A DNA stretch of 35,555 nucleotides from Bacteroidota bacterium (GCA_947451115.1 CANFXV010000025.1:1-35555), one strand, 5' to 3'; shown: positions 23,644 to 33,041, counted from the stretch's first letter. A program made the numbers and translations. Notes: a model not told the origin generated them from the letters alone.

Positions 23644-25001
23644 CCTTAAGGTTAAGAATATCCTTGTTTGTTACCATCTTGTTTACTATACTTTATGCGA
23701 TTATAGCAAGTACAGTTATTTTTCTCTTTTCAGAATTCAGGTCGGAAGAATTTCAAGATAGATTAAGACAAAAAGCATTGTCTACGGTTGAATTACTGAT
23801 ACAACTTAAAGAAACAGATCAGGAATTAATTAAAAACTTAGACAGGCAAAAAGTAGATAATTTATTTGATGAAAAAACACTTGTTTTCAATAAAGACTTC
23901 AAATTACTTTACAGCAGTATTTACGATTCTTTACTGACCTGGGAAAAGCATGACCTGCTTGCTTTAGGTAAGAAAAAAGAGTTTTTTAAAAGGTTCAACG
24001 ACACAGAAGTTTTTGGTAGTTATTATAATTTTAAAAATGAATCTTATTATATTTTAATTTCGGCAAAGGATACAGCAGGTTTAAGAAAATTACAATATTT
24101 AATTTATGTTTTATTTTTCTCTTTTATCATTTTCTCTATGCTGGCATTGTTTTTTACTAAAATTACTATTAATCGATTATTGATTCCGCTTGATTTTTTC
24201 CATAAAAAAATTAAAACTATAAATGAAAATAATTTAGGCGAACGTGTGGAAATTAAATCTGAAAAAAATGAAATTGATTTATTAGCCAATGAGTTTAATT
24301 TAATGCTAAAAAGAATTGATGATTCCTTAAAAAATCAATTGGAATTTACTGCGAATGCTTCCCATGAATTAAGAACCCCTATTTCAAGAATGATGGCACA
24401 ATTGGAAAATAAATTATTAGATGCTACTATTACTACAGATACCAAAGATTTTTTGAATAAAATTTTATCAGATACCAATCAAATATCTGAACTCATTCAC
24501 TCTTTATTGATTTTATCTAAAAATGAAAAATCAATATCGGATCAGGAAGAAATGCAAAGATTGGATGAGATTGTCTACACCTGTATTGATAAAATAAGCC
24601 AAGTATACCCTGATTGTAAGATTTATTTTGACATTCATCTTGAAAATGAAGCAGATGACATCAAGGAAATCAGAGGCAACAAAACCATGCTAGAAATTGT
24701 TTTTATGAACTTAATTAAAAACGCCTATAACTATAGTGCCAATAAGGAAGTTACTATTCGAATAGAACAACAAATAAATCAAATTAAATGCATTATTTCA
24801 AATAATGGAAATAGCATCAGTGAAGCGGATCAAAAACGTCTTTTTGAGCCATTTATGAGGGGTCAAAATTCAACCGGAACCAATGGTTTTGGTTTGGGTT
24901 TAAGAATTGTGGAAAGAATTTTAAACATCCATCATTCAAAAATTAACTATACCATTGGAGTAAATCATTCCAATCAATTCACGCTTATCTTTTTTCTTTA
25001 A
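23640..25001 (+). CDS. Sensor histidine kinase (CusS/CzcS-like by context)
   Basis: This 453-residue protein has membrane helices at about 7-30 and 150-173, with a sensor region between them of about 120 residues. A HAMP-like linker follows (INRLLIPLDFFHKKIKTI). The dimerisation helix contains NASHELRTPISRMM with His242 as phosphate acceptor. The ATPase domain has the N box (MNLIKNAYNYS), ISNNGNSIS, LFEPFMRG and G box GFGLGLRIV. The sensor region has no evident His- or Cys-rich metal site. It phosphorylates the response regulator encoded upstream with overlapping ATGA. The signal is likely a divalent metal, from the adjacent pump type. Confidence 0.92.
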   Translation: MTLRLRISLFVTILFTILYAIIASTVIFLFSEFRSEEFQDRLRQKALSTVELLIQLKETDQELIKNLDRQKVDNLFDEKTLVFNKDFKLLYSSIYDSLLTWEKHDLLALGKKKEFFKRFNDTEVFGSYYNFKNESYYILISAKDTAGLRKLQYLIYVLFFSFIIFSMLALFFTKITINRLLIPLDFFHKKIKTINENNLGERVEIKSEKNEIDLLANEFNLMLKRIDDSLKNQLEFTANASHELRTPISRMMAQLENKLLDATITTDTKDFLNKILSDTNQISELIHSLLILSKNEKSISDQEEMQRLDEIVYTCIDKISQVYPDCKIYFDIHLENEADDIKEIRGNKTMLEIVFMNLIKNAYNYSANKEVTIRIEQQINQIKCIISNNGNSISEADQKRLFEPFMRGQNSTGTNGFGLGLRIVERILNIHHSKINYTIGVNHSNQFTLIFFL

Positions 25002-25015
25002 TATTAGTATCGTAA

Positions 25016-25074
25016 AATTAAGGCATAATTAAGGTGTCAATTAAGGCAAAATAAAGTAAGATGGTACATCTTTG
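25016..25074 (+). promoter_or_regulatory. Triple AATTAAGG operator and -7 element before the efflux operon
   Basis: Three perfect AATTAAGG copies start at 25016, 25027 and 25039, so at 11 and 12 bp spacing. CATCTTTG at 25067-25074 matches seven of eight -7 positions and puts the start near 25081, 18 bp before the ATG at 25099. The repeats then lie at about -65 to -35, the position of a PhoB/CusR-like activator. Related repeats precede the regulator gene itself. Confidence 0.6.
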
Positions 25075-25098
25075 CAACTTAATTTAAGCTTGCTTTAG

Positions 25099-26346
25099 AT
25101 GATCAAAAATTTAATTCTATTTATTTCATTATTAATTGGTTACAGCTCCATTGGGCAAACTGTAACTAGTTTAAGTGATTGTGAAACAATCTTTCTAAAA
25201 AACAATCTAAGTTTATTGGCTGCTCAATTTAATATTGACGGCGCTAAAGCATTAACCATTCAAGCAAAACTATGGGACAACCCTTATTTGTCTTCAGAGT
25301 TCAATGCGCGAAATCCAGAAAATGGCAAGTATTTCGACATTGGTAAATCAGGACAAAAAGCAGCCTCTATTCAGCAACTGATATACATGGGTGGGAAAAA
25401 GAAAGCACAAATAGAACTAGCCAAGAATAATCAAGTAATTGCTGCACTTGAGTTTCAAGATTTATTAAGGAATTTAAAATTTGAGTTGAAAAGGTCTTTT
25501 TATACTTTATATTTTAATAATAAGAAACTTGAACTAAGCAATCAACAAATTAACAATTTAGATACATTGGTTAAGTCTTATGGTGTGCAATCTGCTAAGG
25601 GCAATGTTTCAATCAAAGATTATCTGCGTTTGCAATCGCTACTCATTGATTTAAAAAATGAACGGATGGAAACCATTAAAAGTAATATTGAAGAAGAAGC
25701 AAATTTAAATATTTTACTTGCCGATAGTATTCAGGTAAATCCAGTGCTTAAGGAAAGTTTTTTTAATAAATATATTGGTCCATTGCACTTAAATTTATTT
25801 GATCTTGAACAACAAGCTTTATTGCTAAGACCAGATTTTGGTATTGCGCTACAGAACGTCAAAACCAATGAAATAAATATCAATCTTCAAAAGGCCTTGA
25901 GGGTACCTGATATTACCCTTGGTTCTTCATGGGATCAACATGGGGGCGCTTTTGACAATCAAATAAATTTAACATTAGGACTGCCTCTGCCATTGTGGAA
26001 TAAGAATCAAGGCAATATTAAATATGCAGAGTCAATGACCTCTTTGGCTAAGACAGATAAACAATCCGAAGAATTAAAGTTAAAAGCTGAAGTAACAGGC
26101 ACTTATAAAAAATGGTTAGAAGCTAATAATAATTTCAAACAATTATTAGAATCGAATATTGACAACTACGAATCCGTTTATCAAGGTGTTTTATATAATT
26201 TCAAAAAAGGGAATATTGGTATTCTTGATTTCACTGATTTTTTAGAAAGTTACAATCAAATGAGGGCGCATTTTAATGAACTTAAAAAAACAGTGGTTTT
26301 ATCTAGCGAAGCCTTAAACAATGTGGTGAATAAAGAATTATTTTAA
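25099..26346 (+). CDS. TolC/CusC-family outer-membrane efflux channel
   Basis: This 415-residue protein has a signal peptide ending in YSSIGQ. Two long helical repeats follow, rich in Ala, Gln and Leu. Each contains the outer-membrane efflux protein pattern: NPYLSSEFNARN with QQLIYMGGKKKAQIELAKNN, and later LRPDFGIALQNVKTNEIN with NLTLGLPLPLWNKNQGNIKYAES. The C-terminal helix is YNFKKGNIGILDFTDFLESYNQM. It forms the trimeric outer-membrane duct of a tripartite pump with the adaptor and RND genes downstream (37 and 33 bp gaps). Confidence 0.9.
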   Translation: MIKNLILFISLLIGYSSIGQTVTSLSDCETIFLKNNLSLLAAQFNIDGAKALTIQAKLWDNPYLSSEFNARNPENGKYFDIGKSGQKAASIQQLIYMGGKKKAQIELAKNNQVIAALEFQDLLRNLKFELKRSFYTLYFNNKKLELSNQQINNLDTLVKSYGVQSAKGNVSIKDYLRLQSLLIDLKNERMETIKSNIEEEANLNILLADSIQVNPVLKESFFNKYIGPLHLNLFDLEQQALLLRPDFGIALQNVKTNEININLQKALRVPDITLGSSWDQHGGAFDNQINLTLGLPLPLWNKNQGNIKYAESMTSLAKTDKQSEELKLKAEVTGTYKKWLEANNNFKQLLESNIDNYESVYQGVLYNFKKGNIGILDFTDFLESYNQMRAHFNELKKTVVLSSEALNNVVNKELF

Positions 26347-26383
26347 ATCTTATCTACTTTAACAGTTTTATAAATACAATCCA

Positions 26384-27466
26384 ATGAAAAATATTTTAGT
26401 TAGTTCATTATTAAGCTTATTAATAATAAATGGATGCAAATCAGATATCGAAAACAAGCAGATCAAGGAAGGGTTTGTCATGAGTAATAAAATGCTTTCC
26501 ACTAGTAGTTTTGCTGAAGTTTCCATCAAACAGTTAAAAAACGAGTTAAATTTTTTTGGTAAGATTACAGCGGATAATAAAAAACTAATTGAAGTATTTC
26601 CAGTGGTGGGTGGTAATGTGACCAAGGTATATGTTGAATTAGGGGATTATGTTAAAAAAGGTCAGTTACTAGCTTCTATAAGAAGTACCGAGGTGGCTGG
26701 TTATGAAAAAGATTTAGAAGATGCCAAAAATGATGTCATCGTAAAAAAGAACAATTACAAAGTGATTCAGGAACTTTTTGAAGGAAAGCTTAATGCAGAA
26801 AGAGATGTGGTGGAAGCTAAAAGTGAGTATGAGAAAGCATTGTCTCAATTAAATAGAGTTCAAGAAACCTATCAAATTTATAACATGAACAAGGGAGCCA
26901 TTTATGAAGTAAGAGCTCCGATGAATGGTTTTATTATCGAAAAGAAAATCAACCAAGATATGTTGTTAAGAAATGATAGGACTGACAACATATTTGATAT
27001 TGCCGAAATTAATGAAGTATGGGCAGTTGCTAATATCAATGAAAGTGATATAAATAATATTAAAGTAGGTGTAGATGCCGAAGTGACTACTTTAAGTTAT
27101 CCCAATAAAATATTTACAGGGAAGCTAGATAAGATATTCAATATCATCGATCCTGAAACAAAAGCAATGAAGGCCATCATTAAATTAAACAACCCAGGTT
27201 TTATTTTAAAACCAGAAATGAGCGCCACGATTAAGCTTTCTTACAATGAATCAAAACAAATGATCGCCATTCCTTCCAATGCTATCATTTTTGACAAAAG
27301 TAAAAATTATGTAATGGTATTTAAAGATCGCACGAATATTGAAACTAGACAAGTGGAAGTTTTTAGACAGGTAGGCGGCATTGCTTATATCACTAATGGA
27401 TTAAAAAATGGAGAAAAAATTATGACCAACAATCAATTGCTGGTATATGATGCACTAAATGATTAG
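26384..27466 (+). CDS. RND efflux periplasmic adaptor (CzcB/CusB-like lipoprotein)
   Basis: This 360-residue protein has a lipoprotein signal with lipobox IINGC (Cys18). The membrane-fusion order is visible. It starts with a first barrel strand LNFFGKITADNKKLIEVFPVVGG and a lipoyl half with VYVELGDYVKKGQLLASI. A helical hairpin follows (about 105-170), then the second lipoyl half with YEVRAPMNGFI and the barrel domain with VWAVANINESDINNIKVG. The C-terminus has AIPSNAIIFDKSKNYVMVF and a membrane-proximal domain. It bridges the CzcA-type pump and the TolC-type channel. No His-rich metal-binding N-terminus is present. Confidence 0.9.
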   Translation: MKNILVSSLLSLLIINGCKSDIENKQIKEGFVMSNKMLSTSSFAEVSIKQLKNELNFFGKITADNKKLIEVFPVVGGNVTKVYVELGDYVKKGQLLASIRSTEVAGYEKDLEDAKNDVIVKKNNYKVIQELFEGKLNAERDVVEAKSEYEKALSQLNRVQETYQIYNMNKGAIYEVRAPMNGFIIEKKINQDMLLRNDRTDNIFDIAEINEVWAVANINESDINNIKVGVDAEVTTLSYPNKIFTGKLDKIFNIIDPETKAMKAIIKLNNPGFILKPEMSATIKLSYNESKQMIAIPSNAIIFDKSKNYVMVFKDRTNIETRQVEVFRQVGGIAYITNGLKNGEKIMTNNQLLVYDALND

Positions 27467-27499
27467 TTCCTATTTTAAAAATCTTTTATAAATACGTTA

Positions 27500-30400
27500 A
27501 TGAATAAATTTATTAAAAATATAATTGCTTTTTCCTTAAAAAATAAAGCTTTTACTTTCTTTTGGGTGGGTATTTTAGTGATTGCAGGTTTTGTAGCCTT
27601 TAAGAATATGCCCATTGAAGCATTTCCTGATGTTACCAATACCCAAATAATTATTGTTACACAGTGGAATGGAAGAAGTGCTGAAGAAATAGAAAGGTTC
27701 GTGACTACGCCTATCGAAATTTCCATGAATTCTGTTCAGAAAAAAACCAGTGTCAGAAGCATCACCATGTTTGGGCTTTCTGTGATTAAAATAATTTTTG
27801 AAGATGAGGTGGATGATTTTTTTGCAAGGCAACAGGTAAATAATCAATTAAGAAATGTTTCCTTACCAGATATGGTGGTGCCCGATGTCCAACCGCCCTA
27901 TGGCCCAACAGGTGAAATTTTCAGGTATGTTTTAAAGTCAGACAAACGAGATACTAGAGACTTATTGACTTTGCAAACTTGGGTTATTGACAGACAGCTT
28001 AGAGCAGTTCCTGGGGTAGCAGATTTGGTTGCTTTTGGTGGCCAAGAAAAGACCTATGAAGTAAGTGTGGATCCCAATAAGCTAGCAAAGTATGATATAA
28101 CGCCTACTAAAGTATATGAAGCAGTTGCACAAAGCAATGTAAATGTTGGCGGAGATGTCATTGAAAAAAACAAGCAGGCTTATGTGGTCCGCGGGGTAGG
28201 CTTATTGAAGTCCATCACAGACATTGAAAATATCATTGTAGATGAAGCCAATGGCAATCCAATTTTAGTAAAAAATGTGGCTGAGGTAAAAGAAAGTTCA
28301 ATGCCAAGAGTGGGTCAGGTTGGTTTAAACAACAAGGACGATGTAGTGGAAGGTATTGTGGTCATGAGAAAAGGTGAAAATCCAAAAGAAGTATTGGCTA
28401 GGGTAAAAGAAAAGATAAAAAACTTAAATGACCATGTATTGCCAAAAGATGTAAAAATGGAAACATTTTACGACCGGGACAATCTAATGGATTATACGAC
28501 AGACACTGTCATGCACAATATGTTTGAAGGAATTTTATTTGTAACTGTTATTGTTTTTCTTTTTATGGCTGATTGGAGAACAACCGTTACTGTGTCAATC
28601 ATTATTCCATTGTCGCTGTTGTTTGCATTTTTATGTTTAAGATTAAAAGGGATGTCTGCCAACTTATTATCCTTAGGTGCAGTGGATTTTGGTATCATCA
28701 TTGATGGTGCAGTGGTGATGGTCGAAGGTATATTTGTTACCTTAGATCATATTGCCCATAAAAAAGGCATGGCTGTTTTCAATAAATTAGCTATTGGTAG
28801 TGTCATTAAAAAAACCGGCACAGGATTAGGGAAAGCCATCTTCTTTTCTAAACTTATTATCATTACCGCATTACTCCCTATTTTTTCTTTCCAAAAAGTG
28901 GAAGGTAAAATGTTTTCACCTTTAGCGTATACTTTAGGATTTGCTTTATTGGGTGCTTTATTGTTTACCCTTACCTTGGTACCTGTTTTGTGCCATTTAT
29001 TATTAAATAAAGACGTAAAAGAAAAAAACAATCGATTTGTTAATTTCTGGAACAATGCCGTAAAAAAAGGATTTCAATGGACATTCAAAAACAAACGCAA
29101 AACTTTATTGGCTTCCTTGGCCTTTATGCTCATCACTTTTTTCTCAGCTTCATTATTAGGTACTGAATTCTTACCTCAATTAAACGAAGGGGCACTTTGG
29201 GTAGAAGCCAAATTCCCAATGAGTCAAAGCTTAACAGAAACAGTAGCAAAAACTACTTCATTAAGGAAAGAATTACAACAATTTCCAGAAGTGAACGGGG
29301 TGCTTTCACAAGTTGGAAGAAGCAATGATGGAACCGATCCTAGCGGTTTTTATTATGTACAAATGCAGGTGAATTTAAAACCCAAAGAAAAATGGGCAAG
29401 AAAGATATCCATGGATGATTTAGTAAGAGAAATGGATGACTCTTTAGGTAAATATCAAGGCATTGGTTATAATTATTCTCAACCCATCATTGACAATGTT
29501 GCGGAAGCAGTAGCGGGCATCAATGCTTCTAATGCGGTTAAAATTTATGGGGATGATTTGGATAAATTAGATGAAATAGCCAATCAGGTCATTAAACAAA
29601 TTGAACATGTACGAGGCATCAAAGATGTGGGCATACTTAGAAATTTAGGACAACCCGAGTTGTCTGTTATTTTAGATAGAGAAAAAATGGCTGCCTATGG
29701 TGTAAAAGTGGCCGATGCGCAAGCGGTTCTAGAAATGGCCGTTGGTGGTAAGACAGCTACAGAAAAATTTGAAGGGGAAAAGAAATTTGCAGTGAGGGTT
29801 CGTTATCAAGAAGAGTTTAGAAAAAACGAAAAGGACATTGCTGAATTAAAAGTGCCTACCATGCAAGGTGCTAAAATACCTTTAAAACAAATAGCTGAAA
29901 TAAAAAAAGTAACTGGCCCTGCATTTATCTATCGTGATAATACTAAACGTTTTATTGGAGTTAAATTTTCGGTTAGAGATAGGGACTTAGGTGGTACCAT
30001 TGCTGAATCTCAAAAAAATGTCCAAAACAATATTAAGCTACCTGATGGTTATTCAATTGGTTGGACAGGAGAATTTGAAAATCAAGTAAGAGCTACTGGT
30101 CGTCTTGGCGAAATGGTTCCCATTAGTTTAATAGGAATTTTTATTTTATTGTTCATACTCTTTGGAAATATAAAGGACTCCTTATTGGTTTTAACCAATG
30201 TCCCTTTCGCCATCATTGGAGGAATCATTGCACTGCATCTAACAGGGATGAATTTTGGCATCTCTGCTGGGGTTGGCTTCATTGCCTTATTCGGAATTTG
30301 TATTCAAAATGGAGTCATTTTAATTTCAGAATTTCACAATAATTTGAAACTTAAACTTTCGTTGAATGAATCTATACTCAATGCAGTCATCGTTAGAACA

Positions 30401-30613
30401 AGACCGGTAGTGATGACCGCTTTAATGGCATCCATTGGGCTGATGCCAGCTGCCATAAGCACTGGTATAGGCTCGGAGTCTCAAAAGCCATTGGCCATTG
30501 TAATCATTGGGGGTTTGGTCACAGCCACAGTAATGACCTTGCTCGTATTTCCTATTATTTTTTGGATTTTTAATAGGAATTTCGAAAAAAGCAACACAAA
30601 ATTAATTTCATAA
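27500..30613 (+). CDS. CzcA-type heavy-metal efflux RND pump
   Basis: This 1037-residue inner-membrane proton/metal antiporter is of full family length. It has the N-terminal helix, two large periplasmic loops and twelve predicted membrane segments. The start VGILVIAGFVAFKNMPIEAFPDVTN is typical. Membrane segment 4 contains AVDFGIIIDGAVVMVEG, with Asp396, Asp402 and Glu409 in the proton-relay arrangement of CzcA. CusA-type Cu/Ag pumps have a different sequence here, so divalent ions such as Zn, Co, Ni or Cd are the better guess. Further signatures are LGTEFLPQLNEGALW and GGLVTATVMTLLVFPIIFW. The gene lies third in the operon controlled by the upstream two-component system. Confidence 0.93.
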   Translation: MNKFIKNIIAFSLKNKAFTFFWVGILVIAGFVAFKNMPIEAFPDVTNTQIIIVTQWNGRSAEEIERFVTTPIEISMNSVQKKTSVRSITMFGLSVIKIIFEDEVDDFFARQQVNNQLRNVSLPDMVVPDVQPPYGPTGEIFRYVLKSDKRDTRDLLTLQTWVIDRQLRAVPGVADLVAFGGQEKTYEVSVDPNKLAKYDITPTKVYEAVAQSNVNVGGDVIEKNKQAYVVRGVGLLKSITDIENIIVDEANGNPILVKNVAEVKESSMPRVGQVGLNNKDDVVEGIVVMRKGENPKEVLARVKEKIKNLNDHVLPKDVKMETFYDRDNLMDYTTDTVMHNMFEGILFVTVIVFLFMADWRTTVTVSIIIPLSLLFAFLCLRLKGMSANLLSLGAVDFGIIIDGAVVMVEGIFVTLDHIAHKKGMAVFNKLAIGSVIKKTGTGLGKAIFFSKLIIITALLPIFSFQKVEGKMFSPLAYTLGFALLGALLFTLTLVPVLCHLLLNKDVKEKNNRFVNFWNNAVKKGFQWTFKNKRKTLLASLAFMLITFFSASLLGTEFLPQLNEGALWVEAKFPMSQSLTETVAKTTSLRKELQQFPEVNGVLSQVGRSNDGTDPSGFYYVQMQVNLKPKEKWARKISMDDLVREMDDSLGKYQGIGYNYSQPIIDNVAEAVAGINASNAVKIYGDDLDKLDEIANQVIKQIEHVRGIKDVGILRNLGQPELSVILDREKMAAYGVKVADAQAVLEMAVGGKTATEKFEGEKKFAVRVRYQEEFRKNEKDIAELKVPTMQGAKIPLKQIAEIKKVTGPAFIYRDNTKRFIGVKFSVRDRDLGGTIAESQKNVQNNIKLPDGYSIGWTGEFENQVRATGRLGEMVPISLIGIFILLFILFGNIKDSLLVLTNVPFAIIGGIIALHLTGMNFGISAGVGFIALFGICIQNGVILISEFHNNLKLKLSLNESILNAVIVRTRPVVMTALMASIGLMPAAISTGIGSESQKPLAIVIIGGLVTATVMTLLVFPIIFWIFNRNFEKSNTKLIS

Positions 30614-30638
30614 AAACTAGATAAGCCTTTATTTAATT

Positions 30639-30646
30639 TATTTTTG
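30639..30646 (+). promoter_or_regulatory. -7 promoter element just before the porin gene
   Basis: TATTTTTG is an exact TAnnTTTG match only eight bases before the TTG start at 30654. A start near 30653 would give a nearly leaderless message. It may be fortuitous in such AT-rich DNA. Confidence 0.25.
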
Positions 30647-30653
30647 TTGTCTA

Positions 30654-31913
30654 TTGAGAAAGCAACTATTTATTTTATTTTTTGTAAGTGTTTCTTTAAG
30701 TCTATTTGCTCAAGAAACAGATTCTGCATTTATCAATAAAAAATATTTTTTTCATTTTCAAGGGACTGTAGTAAATCAATACAAGCCTAGTTTTTTAGTA
30801 CCGTATTCGGGCACAAATAGTTTTTTAAATAAAGAGGAAAATGCTACTTCATTTACTAGTACATTTTATTTAGGAGCTAAATTAAATGAACAAACCTATT
30901 TTTTTATCAGCCCGGAAGTAGCTGCTGGATCGGGTTTGAGCAAAGTACTTGGATTAGGAGATGCACCTAATGGTGAAACCTTTAGGGTCACTACAACAGA
31001 ACCACGGCTGTATATTGCTAGGGCCTATATTAAAAAATTATTTCCCATTGCAGAAAACTCAAGTAGCTATTTTGATTTGATTGTAGGGAAAGTTTCATTA
31101 GCAGATTTTTTCGATAACAATAAATATAGTCATGACCCAAGGACTCAGTTTTTAAATTGGGGATTAATGAGCAATGGTGCTTGGGATTATCCAGCCAATA
31201 CAAAAGGGTACACTCCATCAATAATAATAGAATATTTTAATAAAAATCAAGAATTAAGATTAGCCTATGCACTCATGCCAACAGAACCCAATGGATCCAT
31301 TATGGATTGGAATATTACAAAAAGTGGGGGTTTTAGCGCTGAGTATGTAAACAAGTATAATATTAGTCAACAACCCGGTGCTATTCGTTTATTGGCATTT
31401 TTAAACCGAGCTTTTATGGGTAATTATGAATTGGCTAATGAAACCCCAATTGAATTTACAAGATCATATAAAAATCAAAAATTTGGCTACGGCCTTAATA
31501 TTGAACAACAACTCAATGAACAATTTGGAGGGTTTTTTAAGACCAGTTGGAATGATGGGAAAAATGAAACCTGGGCATTTACAGAAATTGATCAAAGTGT
31601 AAGTTTGGGTGTAGAATTAAATGGGCAATCATGGGGGAATAAACTAGACAAAATAGGAATGGCTTATGTTAATTCTGGATTAACTAAGGAACATCAAAAA
31701 TATTTATCAAAAGGAGGGCTTGGGTTTACGCTAGGTGATGGCAGGATAAATTATGCATCGGAAAAGGTGGTTGAGTGCTATATTTTAAAAAACATTATTA
31801 AAAATAAGTTATCAGGAACTTTAGATTATCAATCCATAATCAACCCAGGCTTCAATGCCGATAGAAAAGGTCCTGTAAGCGTTTATTCCCTTAGACTTCA
31901 TTTTAATCTCTAG
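30654..31913 (+). CDS. Outer-membrane porin (OprB-like carbohydrate porin family)
   Basis: This 419-residue protein starts with TTG at 30654; it needs this start to keep the signal peptide LRKQLFILFFVSVSLSLFAQ. Motifs FHFQGTVVNQYKPSF, YLGAKLNEQTYFFISPEVAAG, LIVGKVSLADFFDNNKYSHDP and FLNWGLMSNGAWDYPANT are typical for Bacteroidota carbohydrate-selective porins. The C-terminal strand ends SLRLHFNL. It is 40 bp downstream of the CzcA gene and probably belongs to the same regulon. A porin beside a metal exporter may serve metal or counter-ion passage; this role is inferred and unproven. Confidence 0.78.
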   Translation: MRKQLFILFFVSVSLSLFAQETDSAFINKKYFFHFQGTVVNQYKPSFLVPYSGTNSFLNKEENATSFTSTFYLGAKLNEQTYFFISPEVAAGSGLSKVLGLGDAPNGETFRVTTTEPRLYIARAYIKKLFPIAENSSSYFDLIVGKVSLADFFDNNKYSHDPRTQFLNWGLMSNGAWDYPANTKGYTPSIIIEYFNKNQELRLAYALMPTEPNGSIMDWNITKSGGFSAEYVNKYNISQQPGAIRLLAFLNRAFMGNYELANETPIEFTRSYKNQKFGYGLNIEQQLNEQFGGFFKTSWNDGKNETWAFTEIDQSVSLGVELNGQSWGNKLDKIGMAYVNSGLTKEHQKYLSKGGLGFTLGDGRINYASEKVVECYILKNIIKNKLSGTLDYQSIINPGFNADRKGPVSVYSLRLHFNL

Positions 31914-31950
31914 GCAACCAGCAAAATAATACCCAATTTCAACTTAAATC

Positions 31951-32126
31951 AATTAATCTGCATACTGATTTAGCACCTTAATTAATATACCTATATGGAA
32001 GAACAAAAAGCAGATTTACAAAATTCTACTTATTTATGCAAAATTGAAATTTATAGTGTTGATGGAAAAGTAGTCTTAGTCATTCCCTATTTTAACAGAA
32101 GTCATGCTCAAAGAACCAGCCATTAG
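31951..32126 (+). pseudogene. Relic of emrA-like gene start: duplicated leader fused in frame to an internal segment
   Basis: 31971-32009 matches 33062-33100 (leader, ATG and first codons of the emrA-like gene) at 38 of 39 bases. Looser similarity extends back to 31951. From 31997 to 32021 the sequence instead equals 33355-33379 inside that gene, with weaker similarity to about 32030. The switch occurs within a 13-bp element GGA(A/G)GAACAAAAA that is present at both sites. The implied 267-bp deletion is a multiple of three. The frame from ATG 31995 reads MEEQKADLQNSTY and goes on for 43 residues to a stop at 32126, overlapping the 3' end of the opposite gene. It is most simply a truncated duplicate, not a working gene. 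Confidence 0.65.
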
Positions 32127-32924
32127 TTTGTCGTTGAATAATTGAATGTCTTCCCCCTTTTGCTGTAAACCCAACGTATACATAAGAGGTAAATAATGAT
32201 CAGGAGAAGGGATGGCTAATTGAAAGGCGGCGCCTTGGTCCTGATAATTTATCAAGGGTGCATAATTTCCATCCATTAAGAATTGATTGATCGTAGCCCT
32301 GGCTTCAATGGCCCAGTCGTAGCCATAATCCTCTTTGTCAAAATTGGCCCAATCCACCATTCTTAAATTATGGACGATATTGCCACTACCTATAATGAGT
32401 ACTCCTTTTTCTCTTAATTTTTGCAATTTTTGGGCTAACTCAAAATGGTAAATAGGGGCCTTGGAATAGTCGATGCTAATTTGAATGACAGGTATATTGG
32501 CCGCCGGGTATAAATGTTTAATTACAGACCAAGCACCATGATCTAGTCCCCATTTTTCATCTAATTCGGCCAAAGCTGGGGCTAAATAGGGGTCTAATAA
32601 TTTTTTTGCATATTCAGCCAGTGCTGGCTCCCCTTTTGCAGGGTAGCTTACTTCATATAAGGCAGGCGGAAACCCTGCAAAATCATGAATCGTAGGGGGA
32701 TTTTTCATGGCTGTAATTTGGGTACCCTTGGTGAACCAATGGGCAGAAATACAGACAATGGCACGGGGTGTTGGCAGGGTAGTACCAAGGTTTCTAAAAC
32801 CTCGAACAAATTCATTTTCTTCAATCGCATTCATGGGGCTCCCATGGCCTAAAAATAAGATGGGCATGAGGGGGCTTGCTTTTAAATCGCTAGACCAATT
32901 AAATAAATCGTTTAAATTTTCCAT
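32076..32924 (-). CDS. ygiD: 4,5-DOPA dioxygenase extradiol-type (YgiD/LigB family)
   Basis: This 282-residue enzyme aligns by eye with E. coli YgiD along its length. It has LFLGHGSPMNAIEEN (His27 region), ISAHWFTKGT, NPPTIHDFAGFPPALYEVSYPAKG, WGLDHGAWSVIKHLYP, IGSGNIVHNLRMV, PDHYLPLMYTLG and the ending GSLSMTSVKIG. The three His residues in GHGS, SAHW and DHGAW regions fit the zinc site. The family opens catechol rings such as L-DOPA. The N-terminus from the ATG at 32924 is a little longer than needed; Met20 is an alternative. The gene lies between direct copies of the emrA leader, so it may have arrived or been trapped by that rearrangement. Confidence 0.92.
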   Translation of the reverse strand: MENLNDLFNWSSDLKASPLMPILFLGHGSPMNAIEENEFVRGFRNLGTTLPTPRAIVCISAHWFTKGTQITAMKNPPTIHDFAGFPPALYEVSYPAKGEPALAEYAKKLLDPYLAPALAELDEKWGLDHGAWSVIKHLYPAANIPVIQISIDYSKAPIYHFELAQKLQKLREKGVLIIGSGNIVHNLRMVDWANFDKEDYGYDWAIEARATINQFLMDGNYAPLINYQDQGAAFQLAIPSPDHYLPLMYTLGLQQKGEDIQLFNDKLMAGSLSMTSVKIGND

Positions 32925-33041
32925 ATATGTTCAAAAGTGTAACTTAATTTGACAGCATTGCCTTACAAAGGTATTGCAAACGGGCCTTCATTATTTATTA
33001 ACATTGACAATATATATTTCTCAAATCATCTACTTTATTTA

